A DNA stretch of 64,000 nucleotides from Veillonella sp. 3310 (GTDB lineage: Bacteria; Bacillota; Negativicutes; Veillonellales; Veillonellaceae). The stretch spans positions 39,590-103,589 of the forward strand of contig NZ_RQVJ01000007.1 of assembly GCF_003999875.1 (NCBI RefSeq). The letters are read 5' to 3'. The notes under the pieces are model-generated. The model did not search any database, was not told where the DNA came from, and saw only the letters and a program-made list of their open reading frames with translations. Shown piece after piece: positions 52,698-63,500 of the stretch. Made by a program: the position numbers and the translations under genes. How positions within the stretch are numbered: position 1 is the stretch's first letter; every line of letters starts with the position of its first letter.

Positions 52698-53324
52698 CTA
52701 GCACTTTTGAGGGATATTTTCTATTTTTTCTTGTTGATATTTCGCTCTCAGAGATAAACACGTATGGATATTTTGTACTGCATTTTCATCAAAATCAATG
52801 ATAATATAATAGCTCATTTCATTACTTTCTCGCCTATAAAATCCCATATCTACATCATCAAAAATAAATCGACCACCATATCGATAAACATAAAAATCAT
52901 AACTAGTTTGGTAAATCCAATTAATTATCATAGGGGAGCCAATTTTTCTTAACTTTTCATAGGCTACAAAAGCAAAAAATTTCTGTATACTCTTTCCCAT
53001 TTCTTTCACTTTTTCAAGTAATACATCAGTAATTAAAATTTTTCGACGAGAATAGCCCCTATCACCATTAGGAAATAGCTCGCTTAAAGATTCAGTAAAT
53101 CCCCAATATTTCATTGCTTTCTCTAAAGAAATCAACCTAATGGTATCACTATTCTCTACATAATCTCGACAAACAGGTTCATCATAGCGCTCTTTAATTT
53201 TTGCAAGTAATTGACAATGAACTTCCCTATCATCACTATCAGGATCCATCTCTATAAATCTACGAACAATCTCATTATCCTCATCAGTAAACTTTTTAAA
53301 TATTTCTGAAATTTCATCTACCAT
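52698..53324 (-). CDS. Protein of unknown function, AT-rich
   Basis: A 208-residue soluble protein that I do not recognise. It is acidic at the start (DEISEIFKKFTDEDNEIV) and aromatic in the second half (IYQTSYDFYVYRYGGRFIFDDVDMGFYRR). Its codons are markedly AT-rich compared with neighbours, and its ribosome site is weak, both hints of acquired DNA. It is divergent from a small antitoxin-like gene at 53484. A role as immunity or toxin-related protein is possible but unsupported. Confidence 0.6.
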   Translation of the reverse strand: MVDEISEIFKKFTDEDNEIVRRFIEMDPDSDDREVHCQLLAKIKERYDEPVCRDYVENSDTIRLISLEKAMKYWGFTESLSELFPNGDRGYSRRKILITDVLLEKVKEMGKSIQKFFAFVAYEKLRKIGSPMIINWIYQTSYDFYVYRYGGRFIFDDVDMGFYRRESNEMSYYIIIDFDENAVQNIHTCLSLRAKYQQEKIENIPQKC

Positions 53325-53483
53325 AGTTTTGTTCCCTATCTCTCTATGAAAGTATCAACGTATACGTTCCATCTACAATCCATTATAGACATTCAGCCAC
53401 ATAAATTCAATCCTGTTGAATTTTATAGTCTTGACAATGCACCGCTCTATTTTACAATAACTATAAGAAAAGGAGTGATATTT

Positions 53484-53705
53484 ATGACTGATATATCTAT
53501 ACATCTTACTGAAAGTGAATACAATCTAGTTCGTCAGCACATTGAAAATAAAGGGCTGACGAACTCTCAATATATAAAAGCAATGCTATTAGAAGAAATA
53601 GAAGATGAATACGATGTATCTATCATCAATGAATATTTAGAAGAAAAAGATTCTATGGAGCTTTTACTATTTGAAGATGCTATTAAGAAATGGGATATTA
53701 AGTAG
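53484..53705 (+). CDS. DUF6290/RelB-like antitoxin, orphan
   Basis: A 73-residue protein beginning MTDISIHLTESEYNLVRQHIE, the ribbon-helix-helix pattern of RelB/DinJ-type antitoxins. The pattern is completed by NKGLTNSQYIKAMLLEEIEDEYD and a variable acidic C-terminus that normally wraps a RelE-like toxin. AAAGGAGTG precedes the ATG. No toxin gene follows: a terminator begins 35 nt past the stop. It is therefore either an orphan antitoxin or a solitary regulator. AT-rich like its divergent neighbour. Confidence 0.8.
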   Translation: MTDISIHLTESEYNLVRQHIENKGLTNSQYIKAMLLEEIEDEYDVSIINEYLEEKDSMELLLFEDAIKKWDIK

Positions 53706-53739
53706 TTATTCAAGTTAAGTTATACAAAGTATCAAAGCA

Positions 53740-53779
53740 AAGTGGGTACCACGTCTTTCGACGTTGGTACCCACTTTTT
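53740..53779 (+). terminator. Strong terminator between antitoxin and adhesin genes
   Basis: AAGTGGGTACCACGT pairs with ACGTTGGTACCCACTT, with one bulge, and TTTTT follows. It faces both converging genes, with a weaker T-run on the minus strand. Confidence 0.9.
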
Positions 53780-53837
53780 GGTATGCATAGTTACCTTTTA
53801 ACTATTGTTATTCAGTATTAACTATTATTATTTAGTT

Positions 53838-56800
53838 TTATGCCATACCCATGCGTTCCATAAGCATCTTAATTTGTGCTTTCATTTCTGCATTTTCTGC
53901 ATCTTTTTTAGCATTTTCTGCTTTTAAAGCAGCAATTTCATCTTGCATTACATATACAGAGGAGATTGGACCACCTTTATAACGTTCTGGGATGCTATCA
54001 TCACTAGTACCAAAGCGGTAAGTGGCTCCAACATTTGCCATAGTCTTACCTGATCCCATTGTAAATCCAGCAGTTACCATGAAGTTTTCATTTGCATAAT
54101 GTGCAAGACCTAATGCTAATGCTTGGTTGCCAGAGTAAGAACCTACACCTGCCATGATTTGAGATTTTCTCAATGGGTCATAGCTCAATGGGTTCAACGC
54201 TGCTAAAGCTGCGGAGTGTGCACCTACTTCATCAACGCGTTGAGCCGTTTTTTCCAAAGCATTACCAATTTTACCAGTAACCTCTTTCATTTGACCTACA
54301 GTCACTGCATCTGTATCTTCAACACCTGGAGCAACGTTGGTAATACGATTACCACCATTGTTTAAGCCGTCTTTTGTTAAGCTTACAGATTTCGTAGGAT
54401 CTCCTGTACTTGGAGCAATGCTAAGGCCTGCACCGTCCATTTTCACAGAACTATCTACTACAGGTTTTCCATCTTTGCCTTTTACAACATTACCCTTTTC
54501 ATCTTTTTTGTAATTGTTGTATTCAGAACCATTTAAGCCAGTGATTTTACCGTCTTTGATTTCTACTTTAGATACTGTGCCATCCGCATTTTTGCTTACT
54601 ACGGACAATCCTTTATCAGTGATAGTGGTAGTATTAACGCCTTCTTTTGTCGGAACACCCTTATCATCTGCTGGAGCACCGAATGTACCAATATTAGCTG
54701 TTACACTACCTTCTGGACCGTTAAGTTTAACTTGGTTGCCATTGTTACCATCGCCAAGTGTTACTGTGTCTTTTAATTTTACTGTGAAAGTTTTTACACC
54801 CTTGTCATTACTTCTAGCTTCAGATACATCAATATTACCTTCACCTTGTACATGAATTAGGTCTGTAATAACTTTTTTACCTGCGGGAGTTAAATCTCCC
54901 AAGTTTCTAGCATTGTTGATGCGTGTATCTAATGCTTCAATAGCAGCCCCTACAGAATGAACTGCTTCTTTTTCAGCTGGGTTTGTACTATCTTTAGTGA
55001 TATTGAAAGATGGCGCAGAAATCGTACCATCTTCTTTCACTGTAGCACCACCACCAATAGCATTCGCTATAGATGTATTCGCATTAAAGATTTGGTTACC
55101 ATTCACAACGTCATGAGAATCTTTTGCGATAGCACCATCCTTGACATTTGTAATTTTGTTACCACCATTGTTTAAGCCGTCTTTTGTTAAGCTTACAGAT
55201 TTCGTAGGGTCCCCTGCGCTTGGAGCAATTGTAAGACCTGCACCGTCCATTTTTACAGAGCTAGCTACCTTAGGGTTTCCGTCTTTGTCTGTTACAATTT
55301 TACCGTCTTTATCTTTTTCATAGTTATTGTATTCAGCACCATTCAAGCCAGAAATCTTACCATCTTTGATTGTTACTTTAGATACATTGCCATCTTTATC
55401 TGTAGATGTTACAGAGAAACCGTTATCTCTGTCCATAGACATTGCAGTACCTGCCTCCTTAGGCTCTCCTTTTTCATTTACCGGAGCACCCGCTGTTAGA
55501 CGGCCATCTTTGATGTCTACTCTAGATTCTTTACCATTTTCATCTTTGTATACTGTAGATAAGCCTTTATCATTGATAGTTGTAGTAGCCACTTTATTTG
55601 CTGTAGGAACGCCACTGTCATCTGCTGGAGCACCAAAAACACCATCTTTTGCTTTTACCGTTTTAGCTGTTACACTACCATCTTTACCATTGATACCAAC
55701 TTGGTTTTCACCTGTACCTGCTGTGATAAGTGCTTTTGTACCATTCACAGAAACTGCATTAGCACCGGTACCAGCTGTGATCGTACCGTTAGCACCATTC
55801 ATTTTAACTTCATTCGGCCCTTTACCAGCTGACACATAACCTTCATGGCCATCTAGTTTTACTCCTGGATCGTCTCCATGATCGCCATCACCTGTGCCTC
55901 CAAGAGTGATCTTCTCATCTAATTTCGCATGGAATACCTTTTTGCCATCCTCAATAGTAGAGGTGAATGTAATATGATTATCACCTTTAATATCAATCGC
56001 ATCTTTTGCTAGATCTTTAATAGCGTTTTTACCTTTATCGCTTAGGCCTTCCATATCTTTTAATTGCTTAATATCAGCCGCGGCTGCAGCGTTAGAATTA
56101 TTTAAGCGTTCATTCATAGTAGACAATGCGTCTCCTACATTATGCGCATCAACATTCTTACCGTCTTTATCTTTTACTGTAAAGGTTGGTTCTGTTACAT
56201 TACCATTTTCATCTACAGTCGCACCACCGCCAAGATATTTAGCAACTTCAGCTTTTGCTGCATGCAACTGATTTCCAGTCACCGCATCTTTAGAGTTTTC
56301 AGCAATCTTACCATCTTTCAAATTAGATAATGTAGTCGGGCCACCTTTACCATCTGGATTCACAACGCTAGCTTTTAGGTTATCTCCTTCTACAGCTTTA
56401 GCTGCACCTACTTTATTACCATCTTCACCTACGTCTTTAGCTAAGTAGTATTTACCATCATTAGCTTTTACTAAACGTTTACCATCAGCATCAGTGTATA
56501 CAACTGACCCAGCTTCACCATTACGTAATGCATTGACTTTATCTGTCAAGGATTTACCATTCAAACCATCTTGACCAGTTAATCCTTTATCAGCTGCCGT
56601 AGCATCTGGATCATCTGCAGATTTACCTGTAGCACCTTTACCATCACGTCCATCAGCTGCTGTGTCTCCTAATTTAGAAATGTTGGCTAACTCTTTTTTT
56701 ACTTTATCAGATAAACCGACAGTAATGGTATCACCTTTAGCTTCCGTTTTGATTTCATCAGTGGCACCTTTTACTTTTAAGGTTTTCTCTTTTAAGTTCA

Positions 56801-59800
56801 AGGATAATTTAGTAGCACTATTGTCATCATCGTCAGCTGCATCTGTACCTTTATCATCAATTGTTGCATCGCCAGCGAAGGACAATGTTGTATTAGCACC
56901 TAAATCAGTTTTTAAGGCCTCCAATTTACCTGCCATAGAATCATTTGTTACTATGTTATCAGTAATATTTTTTTCAATAGCCGCAATTTTTTCATCAGCA
57001 GCAGCGATTTTTTCACCTTGTGCCGTCACTTTTCCATCGATACCATCCACTTTAGTGGTTAATCCCGCGAGATCCTCTTTTGCTTTATTAGCAGTTCCTT
57101 CTACTGTATCTACTTTATTTTTAAGATCTCCCAAGCCATTTTTATTCTCTTCCACACCAGCTTTTAGTTTAGTAATATCACCTTCAGCTGCAGTGACTTT
57201 ACCAGCTACTTCATCTAATTTTACTTTAGAGGCAACGCCTTTGATCGTAACATTTTCATCAGCAATTTCAGTATTTTCACCATTTGCTTTTTTCAATGTC
57301 ACAGTACCATCACTATCTACTTCATATTCGCCTTTTACAACGTGTAATTCAGCAGATTTATCAAGTTTGCCTTCTTTTAAATCATTGACCCCAGTATTAG
57401 CAGCTGCTTTTGCTTCATCTACCGCCTTTTTAAGAGCTGCTGCATTTTCAGCTTTTTCTGTTTTTAAACGTTCATTTAATTCAGATTCATCAACTTTATT
57501 CCCTAAGGCAGCTACCATTTTATCAAGTGCTGCACCATCTACTTTGCCAGATAATACATCTTTCAAGTCGTTAATGGCTTTTAAGTCAGCCTTTTTAGCC
57601 ATTTCATCTCTGAAAGTATCATTACTTACTTTTGTAGCTAATTCAGCATTGACTTCACCAATTTTCGTATCTAAATCATCTTTACTTGCTTTTTTATCTA
57701 CTTCTGTTTTTAAATGTTCTAAAGCAGTTTTACTTGCAATACCAGTGATTGTTACAGCTTCCTCTGTTTTGACAGTACCAGTTCCATCTGCTTTATCTAA
57801 TGTAACACTACCGTCACTATTTACCGCATAAGATCCTTTGTTAACATGCAATTCAGCTGTTTTATCTAGTTTATTGTTTGTCAAATTAGTTACATCAGCA
57901 GCATTTGCTTTTTTCTCTAATTCTTCATTTAATTTTGCAGTGCTTACTTTGTCAGCTAAGGCTTCTTTTACTTTACCAGCTGTTACCAATTTGTTAGCAT
58001 CGTCAGTTGCATTTACATCGGATGCCAAATTAGGTGTTACACTAACCTTACCATTTGTATTCGTAACAGAAATAGCATCCTTGTTTCCACTTTCAATAGT
58101 ATTCACTTCGCTCTTAGATGCAATCGTTACAGCATTGCCATTCGCTGTTAAGGTAATATTATTACCTGCTACTAATTTTACTTTATGAGCCTCTGCATCG
58201 CCTTCTGTTGTTTTAGGCACTAAATCTGTAGTAGTGGATCCATCCACCACACTTACTGTACTTACTGTATCATTGCGCAATGCTTTTAATTGTTTTACAT
58301 TAACCGCATCATTATCATTGGTACCACTAGCAACACTTGTGATACGACGAAGAATCGTGCCGCCATTACCTACGGAGATGATACCATTACCAGTGTTATT
58401 CACTGCATCATTTGTTAAGTAACCAGTTGTAGCATTGCCATCAGCTGCTGTTGTTGTGGAACCTTCACCTAATGCTACGGAATGAGCCAATTGTGCTTTA
58501 GCTTTTGTACCAATTGCTACTGCGCTAGCTGCTTCTGCATGAGCAGATGTACCAATAGCTACTGCACTTTCAGCAGACGCTAATACTTTGCCTTCATCGC
58601 TGTTACCGTTATTATCGTTACTGGAACCAATAGCGACAGCATTTTTAGCCGTAACACGTGTGAAATAACCTACTGCTGTACCATATTGAGCGTTTGCATC
58701 CACACTATTTCGTGCACCAACGCTAACAGCTTGATTGGCATCTACAGCAGATTTATAACCAATATTGGTACTTCCTGTGTTACGTATCTGTAGATCATGC
58801 CCTACAGCAGTAGATTTATAACCTTCTACGGTGATACCTACACCAATACCAACAGCTGCTGCACCTTTATTACTTACATTCGTACCGATAGAGATAGCAT
58901 TCGCTGCACTACTTGCAGTATTAGTCCCTACGGCTATGGAGTTTTCAGATTTAGCCTGTGCTTTATTACCCACTGCTATCGCCTGAGTAGCTGTGGCAAT
59001 TGTTGCTGTTTCATCATCATCTGCATTACCGATAGCAACAGAACGAGCGCCACTAGCATTTGCTTTTTTACCCAAAGCTAAGGCTGCATTTCCTGTTGCA
59101 GATGCTGAATTACCTGCTGCCAATGCACTATCTTGTGAGGCTTCACTAGATGTACCAACTGCTGTAGCATTAGTGGCTGTAGCTTTCGATTGATCCCCTA
59201 CTGCTACAGTACTATCTGCTGTGGCTTGTGCTTTGTTACCATAGGCCACTGCTGCTGTTCCAGTGGCGTTGGATTCGTTACCAATACTAATGGCCGTGTC
59301 TTTCGTAGCATTCACTTTGTTACCAATCGCAATGGCAGACAACGCTGTCGTCACCGCTTCATTACCGATGGCCACGCCTTTTTCACCTGTAACAGCACGA
59401 CTCAAACGACCAATGGCGATAGAACTTTGCATGCCTGCTTCTGCACGGGTCCCTACGGCAATACTATCATTACCAGTGGCTTGTATTGTCCCAAATCGAG
59501 CACCTGATCCAATTGCCACAGCATTATCTGCACTGGCCTTAACGCCAAATCCAACAGCTACGGCGAACCGTCTCGTCACTTCAATATCTTTACCAAGACC
59601 GGTGGAACTATCATTGCTGACCTTTACATTATTACCGATAGCTAGGGCCGCTCCATTAGTCGCCTCCCCCTCAGGAATGGCCGCTTGTACAGTTGCCACT
59701 TGTGCACTCACTGCCAAGGCTGCTAATACACTAGCTACGGCAATTTTCTTTTTACCTGTGGTATTTTTCGCTACTTCAGATACAACAATGTAGCATTGCT

Positions 59801-59837
59801 TAGACTTGCTCCAAATAACCTTGAATAATTTGTTCAT
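53838..59837 (-). CDS. Trimeric autotransporter adhesin (YadA-like), 1999 residues
   Basis: A giant surface adhesin, secreted as a trimer through its own C-terminal barrel. It starts with an extended signal peptide (ESPR-type, MNKLFKVIWSKSKQCYIVV, then an apolar core and cleavage near residue 53). Residues about 55-470 are YadA-type head repeats with the AVAIG pattern every 14 residues. Alternating neck, coiled-coil stalk and GxxKITNV-type repeats follow. The membrane anchor (about residues 1870-1943) includes LNPLSYDPLRKSQIMAG and ends VGATYRF. After it come 56 extra residues with a coiled coil (DEIAALKAENAKKDAENAEMK). Near-duplicate blocks lie at 54295-54535 and 55150-55340. Good ribosome site GGGAGG and a clear promoter. 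Confidence 0.95.
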   Translation of the reverse strand: MNKLFKVIWSKSKQCYIVVSEVAKNTTGKKKIAVASVLAALAVSAQVATVQAAIPEGEATNGAALAIGNNVKVSNDSSTGLGKDIEVTRRFAVAVGFGVKASADNAVAIGSGARFGTIQATGNDSIAVGTRAEAGMQSSIAIGRLSRAVTGEKGVAIGNEAVTTALSAIAIGNKVNATKDTAISIGNESNATGTAAVAYGNKAQATADSTVAVGDQSKATATNATAVGTSSEASQDSALAAGNSASATGNAALALGKKANASGARSVAIGNADDDETATIATATQAIAVGNKAQAKSENSIAVGTNTASSAANAISIGTNVSNKGAAAVGIGVGITVEGYKSTAVGHDLQIRNTGSTNIGYKSAVDANQAVSVGARNSVDANAQYGTAVGYFTRVTAKNAVAIGSSNDNNGNSDEGKVLASAESAVAIGTSAHAEAASAVAIGTKAKAQLAHSVALGEGSTTTAADGNATTGYLTNDAVNNTGNGIISVGNGGTILRRITSVASGTNDNDAVNVKQLKALRNDTVSTVSVVDGSTTTDLVPKTTEGDAEAHKVKLVAGNNITLTANGNAVTIASKSEVNTIESGNKDAISVTNTNGKVSVTPNLASDVNATDDANKLVTAGKVKEALADKVSTAKLNEELEKKANAADVTNLTNNKLDKTAELHVNKGSYAVNSDGSVTLDKADGTGTVKTEEAVTITGIASKTALEHLKTEVDKKASKDDLDTKIGEVNAELATKVSNDTFRDEMAKKADLKAINDLKDVLSGKVDGAALDKMVAALGNKVDESELNERLKTEKAENAAALKKAVDEAKAAANTGVNDLKEGKLDKSAELHVVKGEYEVDSDGTVTLKKANGENTEIADENVTIKGVASKVKLDEVAGKVTAAEGDITKLKAGVEENKNGLGDLKNKVDTVEGTANKAKEDLAGLTTKVDGIDGKVTAQGEKIAAADEKIAAIEKNITDNIVTNDSMAGKLEALKTDLGANTTLSFAGDATIDDKGTDAADDDDNSATKLSLNLKEKTLKVKGATDEIKTEAKGDTITVGLSDKVKKELANISKLGDTAADGRDGKGATGKSADDPDATAADKGLTGQDGLNGKSLTDKVNALRNGEAGSVVYTDADGKRLVKANDGKYYLAKDVGEDGNKVGAAKAVEGDNLKASVVNPDGKGGPTTLSNLKDGKIAENSKDAVTGNQLHAAKAEVAKYLGGGATVDENGNVTEPTFTVKDKDGKNVDAHNVGDALSTMNERLNNSNAAAAADIKQLKDMEGLSDKGKNAIKDLAKDAIDIKGDNHITFTSTIEDGKKVFHAKLDEKITLGGTGDGDHGDDPGVKLDGHEGYVSAGKGPNEVKMNGANGTITAGTGANAVSVNGTKALITAGTGENQVGINGKDGSVTAKTVKAKDGVFGAPADDSGVPTANKVATTTINDKGLSTVYKDENGKESRVDIKDGRLTAGAPVNEKGEPKEAGTAMSMDRDNGFSVTSTDKDGNVSKVTIKDGKISGLNGAEYNNYEKDKDGKIVTDKDGNPKVASSVKMDGAGLTIAPSAGDPTKSVSLTKDGLNNGGNKITNVKDGAIAKDSHDVVNGNQIFNANTSIANAIGGGATVKEDGTISAPSFNITKDSTNPAEKEAVHSVGAAIEALDTRINNARNLGDLTPAGKKVITDLIHVQGEGNIDVSEARSNDKGVKTFTVKLKDTVTLGDGNNGNQVKLNGPEGSVTANIGTFGAPADDKGVPTKEGVNTTTITDKGLSVVSKNADGTVSKVEIKDGKITGLNGSEYNNYKKDEKGNVVKGKDGKPVVDSSVKMDGAGLSIAPSTGDPTKSVSLTKDGLNNGGNRITNVAPGVEDTDAVTVGQMKEVTGKIGNALEKTAQRVDEVGAHSAALAALNPLSYDPLRKSQIMAGVGSYSGNQALALGLAHYANENFMVTAGFTMGSGKTMANVGATYRFGTSDDSIPERYKGGPISSVYVMQDEIAALKAENAKKDAENAEMKAQIKMLMERMGMA

Positions 59838-60046
59838 TGTGATAATCCTCCCTTTTTTCTGGTCATCAAACCTTGAACTATATATTATTTATATTTAATT
59901 AAATATAAACTACCCTATTTATCGATGTAACTTATACATCACTACATAGTCAATACATATCACATTTACATATTTCAAATTAAGTTTTATTATGAAGCAA
60001 ATCATTGTTTACCTCTTATTATACACAATCTTAGTATATTAAGTAG

Positions 60047-60075
60047 AGTATATCCAATAAATTGAAAAATATCAA
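60047..60075 (-). promoter_or_regulatory. Promoter of the first adhesin gene
   Basis: TTGATA and TATACT are separated by exactly 17 nt on the minus strand, about 210 nt upstream of the start codon. The rest of the 696-nt gap up to 60435 is AT-rich and gene-free. Confidence 0.75.
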
Positions 60076-60132
60076 TGATAAATCCGATTATTTTATACAT
60101 TTTTTATGATAAATATGGGAGAAAAGTATTTA

Positions 60133-60141
60133 CCCCCCCCC
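60133..60141. repeat. Poly-C/G tract of 9 upstream of the adhesin promoter
   Basis: Nine consecutive C (nine G on the coding strand of the adhesin) sit 58 nt upstream of the -35 box, in otherwise AT-rich DNA. Tracts of this kind are prone to slipped-strand length change. Confidence 0.8.
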
Positions 60142-60435
60142 TGTTTTTACCACAACTTACACGTTTTGATGATACTATCAAAGTCGCATTTAAACCTTTA
60201 ATAATCAAATTTATAATACCCTATGTGTTTTATACATTTAAATTATACTCATAATATAAATATTTTTCCATACCCTTTTTTTCAAAAGTTTATGCAAGTT
60301 AGTTATAATCCATTATTTTTTTCTTAAAAAGCACGTTTTGTTAATTTTATGCATTTATATTTATTTGTGTTAGATATAATTATTGTTCACTATCTTCATG
60401 AAAATAACACAAAAATATAAATTTATAAAAAGACA

Positions 60436-60471
60436 AAATGGACACCGAGCCTTTCGGTGCAGTGTCCATTT
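60436..60471 (-). terminator. Terminator of the second adhesin gene
   Basis: AAATGGACAC pairs exactly with GTGTCCATTT, with an inner hairpin. It is followed on the minus strand by TTTTGTCTTTTT. It lies about 65 nt past the stop codon. Confidence 0.85.
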
Positions 60472-60533
60472 GTTTCATCTATAGTATGTCTCTGTTCTAG
60501 GTGTCTCACTAGAGCATCAACATCTATGCAATA

Positions 60534-63500
60534 TTATTTTAATTTTGCTTCTAACATAGCAATACGTTCCATCAACATATCAATTTTGTTACCGTACTCT
60601 ACATCTTTACGCGCATTTTCTGCTTTCAATGCGGAGATTTCATCTTGCATTACGTATACAGAAGAGATTGGGCCACCTTTGTAACGTTCTGGAATTGTGT
60701 CGTTATCGCCAGTACCGAAACGGTATGTAGCACCTACATTTGCCATACTTTTACCTTCGCCCATTGTAACCCCTACATTGAACATGAAGTTTTCGTTCGC
60801 ATAGTGTGCCACACCTAATGCTAAAGCCTGGTTACCAGAGTAAGTACCGATACCTGCCATGATTTGAGATTTGCGTAATGGATCATAGCTCAATGGGTTC
60901 ATCGCTGCTAGTGCCGCTGCATGAGCACCCACTTGATCAACACGTTGAGCTGTTTTTTCCAAGGCACGACCAATGTTGCCAGCACTTTGTGCGATAGCGT
61001 CATTCACTTGACCTACTGTGGCTGCATCATTGTCTCCTTTACCTGGTGTTAAGCCAGAAATTTTACCATCTTTAATTTGTATTGTAGATACATTACCAGC
61101 TGCATCTTTGCTTACAACAGATAGACCGTTATTATTGATTGTCGTTGTGTTGCCTTCTGCAGTTGGAACACCTTTTGCATCCGCTGGAACACCAAATACT
61201 CCATCATTTGCTTTCACGTTGTTAGCAGTTATAGTACCGTTCGTACCGTTAATAGTCACTGCATTGTCACCTGTACCTGCTGTGATTGTACCGTTAGTAC
61301 CATTAACAGTGATTGCATTATCACCAGTACCTAGTGTGATGGTGTCATTCAACTTCGCTGTGAAAGTTTTAACTTTTGTTTTTTCATCAACACTTGGTGT
61401 GACTGAAATGTTGTTATCACCTGTTACATTCACTAGATCTGTGATAACTTTTTTACCTGCATCGGATAGGTCTTTTAGGTCTTTATCGATACCTGCGTTT
61501 ACTTTAGTGGAAATATCATTTAACTGCTCAGTGGCTTTATCAGCAGATTGTTTTGCTGCATCGGCAGTTTGTTTTGCGGTATCCGCTGTGTTTTTAGCTT
61601 CACCTGCGGTTTTGTTAGCTTGTTCTGCCGTTGTCTTAGCTTCTCCAGCTGCTGTTTTTGCTTCGCCTGCGGTTGTCTTAGCTTCTGTTGCTGTTGCTTC
61701 TGCTCCTTCGGCTTTTGCTTTGGCCTCTCCAGCTGTAGTCTTAGCTTCTTCTGCTGCTGTTTTAGCTTCACCTGCTGCCGTTTTTGCTGCTTCAGCTATT
61801 GTTTTGGCTTCACCTGCTGTTGTCTTAGCTTCTGTTGCTTTTGCATCTGCTCCTTCTGCTTTTGTTTTGGCCTCTCCAGCTTTAGTCTTAGCTTCTTCTG
61901 CGGCTGTTTTAGCTTCGCCCGCTGTTGTGTTAGCTTGATCTGCAGCTGTTTTAGCTTCTCCTGCTGATGTATTAGCTTCTTCTGCAGCTGTTTTAGCTTC
62001 ACCTGCTAAAGTTTTTGCTTCGCCCGCTGTTGTGTTAGCTTGATCTGCTACTGATTTTGCTTCTCCTGCAGCTGTTTTTGCTGCTTCAGCCGTGTTCTTA
62101 GCTTCTGTTGCTGTTTCTTTTGCTTTACCCACTTCTGTAGTCAACGCCTCTACATCAGATGCATTTGCTTTCTCAGCTAATTCTGCTGTTACGTCTGCTG
62201 CATTTGCTTTTTTTCCTACTTCTGTAGTTAATGCCTCTACATCTGTTGCATTCGCTTTCTTAGCTAATTCTGCTGTTACTTCTGCTGCATTTGCTTTTTT
62301 TCCTACTTCTGTAGTTAATGCCTCTACATCTGTTGCATTCGCTTTTTTAGCTAATTCTGCTGTTACGTCTGCTGCATTTGCTTTTTTACCTACTTCTGTA
62401 GTTAATGCCTCTACATCTGTTGCATTGGCTTTTTTAGCTAACTCTGCAGTTACATCAGCTGCATTTGCTTTTTTAGCTAATTCTGCTGTTACATCTGCTG
62501 CGTTTGCTTTTTTAGCTATCTCTGCTGTTACGTCAGCTGCATTTGCTTTTTTAGCTAACTCTGCTGTTACATCAGCTGCATTTGCTTTTTTACCTACTTC
62601 TGTTGTTAATGCTTCTACATCCGTTGCATTTGCTTTTTTAGCTAATTCTGCTGTTACATCTGCTGCATTTGCTTTTTTTCCTACTTCCGTAGTTAATGCC
62701 TCTACATCTGTTGCATTGGCTTTTTTAGCTAACTCTGCTGTCACGTCAGCCGCATTCGCTTTTTTAGCTAGTTCTGCTGTTACGTCTGCTGCGTTTGCTT
62801 TTTTTCCTACTTCAGTAGTTAATGCCTCTACATCTGTTGCATTTGCTTTTTTAGCTAATTCTGCTGTTACATCAGCTGCATTTGCTTTTTTAGCTAGTTC
62901 TGCTGTTACGTCAGCCGCATTCGCTTTTTTAGCTAATTCTGCTGTTACATCTGCTGCGTTTGCTTTTTTACCTACTTCTGTTGTTAACGCTTCTACATCA
63001 GTTGCATTTGCATTTTTAGCTATCTCTGCTGTTACATCAGCTGCATTTGCTTTTTTAGCTAGTTCTGCTGTTACGTCTGCTGCATTTGCTTTTTTACCTA
63101 CTTCAGTAGTTAATGCCTCTACATCAGTTGCATTTGCTTTTTTAGCTAATTCTGCTGTTACATCTGCTGCGTTTGCTTTTTTTCCTACTTCTGTTGTTAA
63201 CGCTTCTACATCCGTTGCATTTGCCTTTTTAGCTAGCTCTGCTGTTACATCAGCTGCATTGGCTTTTTTAGCTAATTCTGCTGTTACATCTGCTGCGTTT
63301 GCTTTTTTGCCTACTTCTGTAGTTAATGCCTCTACATCAGTTGCATTTGCTTTTTTAGCTATTTCTGCTGTTACATCTGCTGCATTTGCTTTTTTGCCTA
63401 CTTCAGTAGTTAATGCCTCTACATCTGTTGCATTGGCTTTTTTAGCTAACTCTGCTGTTACGTCAGCTGCGTTTGCTTTTTTGCCTACTTCTGTAGTCAA

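Noticed and set aside
56662..58188. Several long plus-strand reading frames opposite the first adhesin
   Set aside because: They follow the codon bias of the real gene on the other strand, have no ribosome sites, and encode low-complexity Ser/Leu/Ala-rich peptides.
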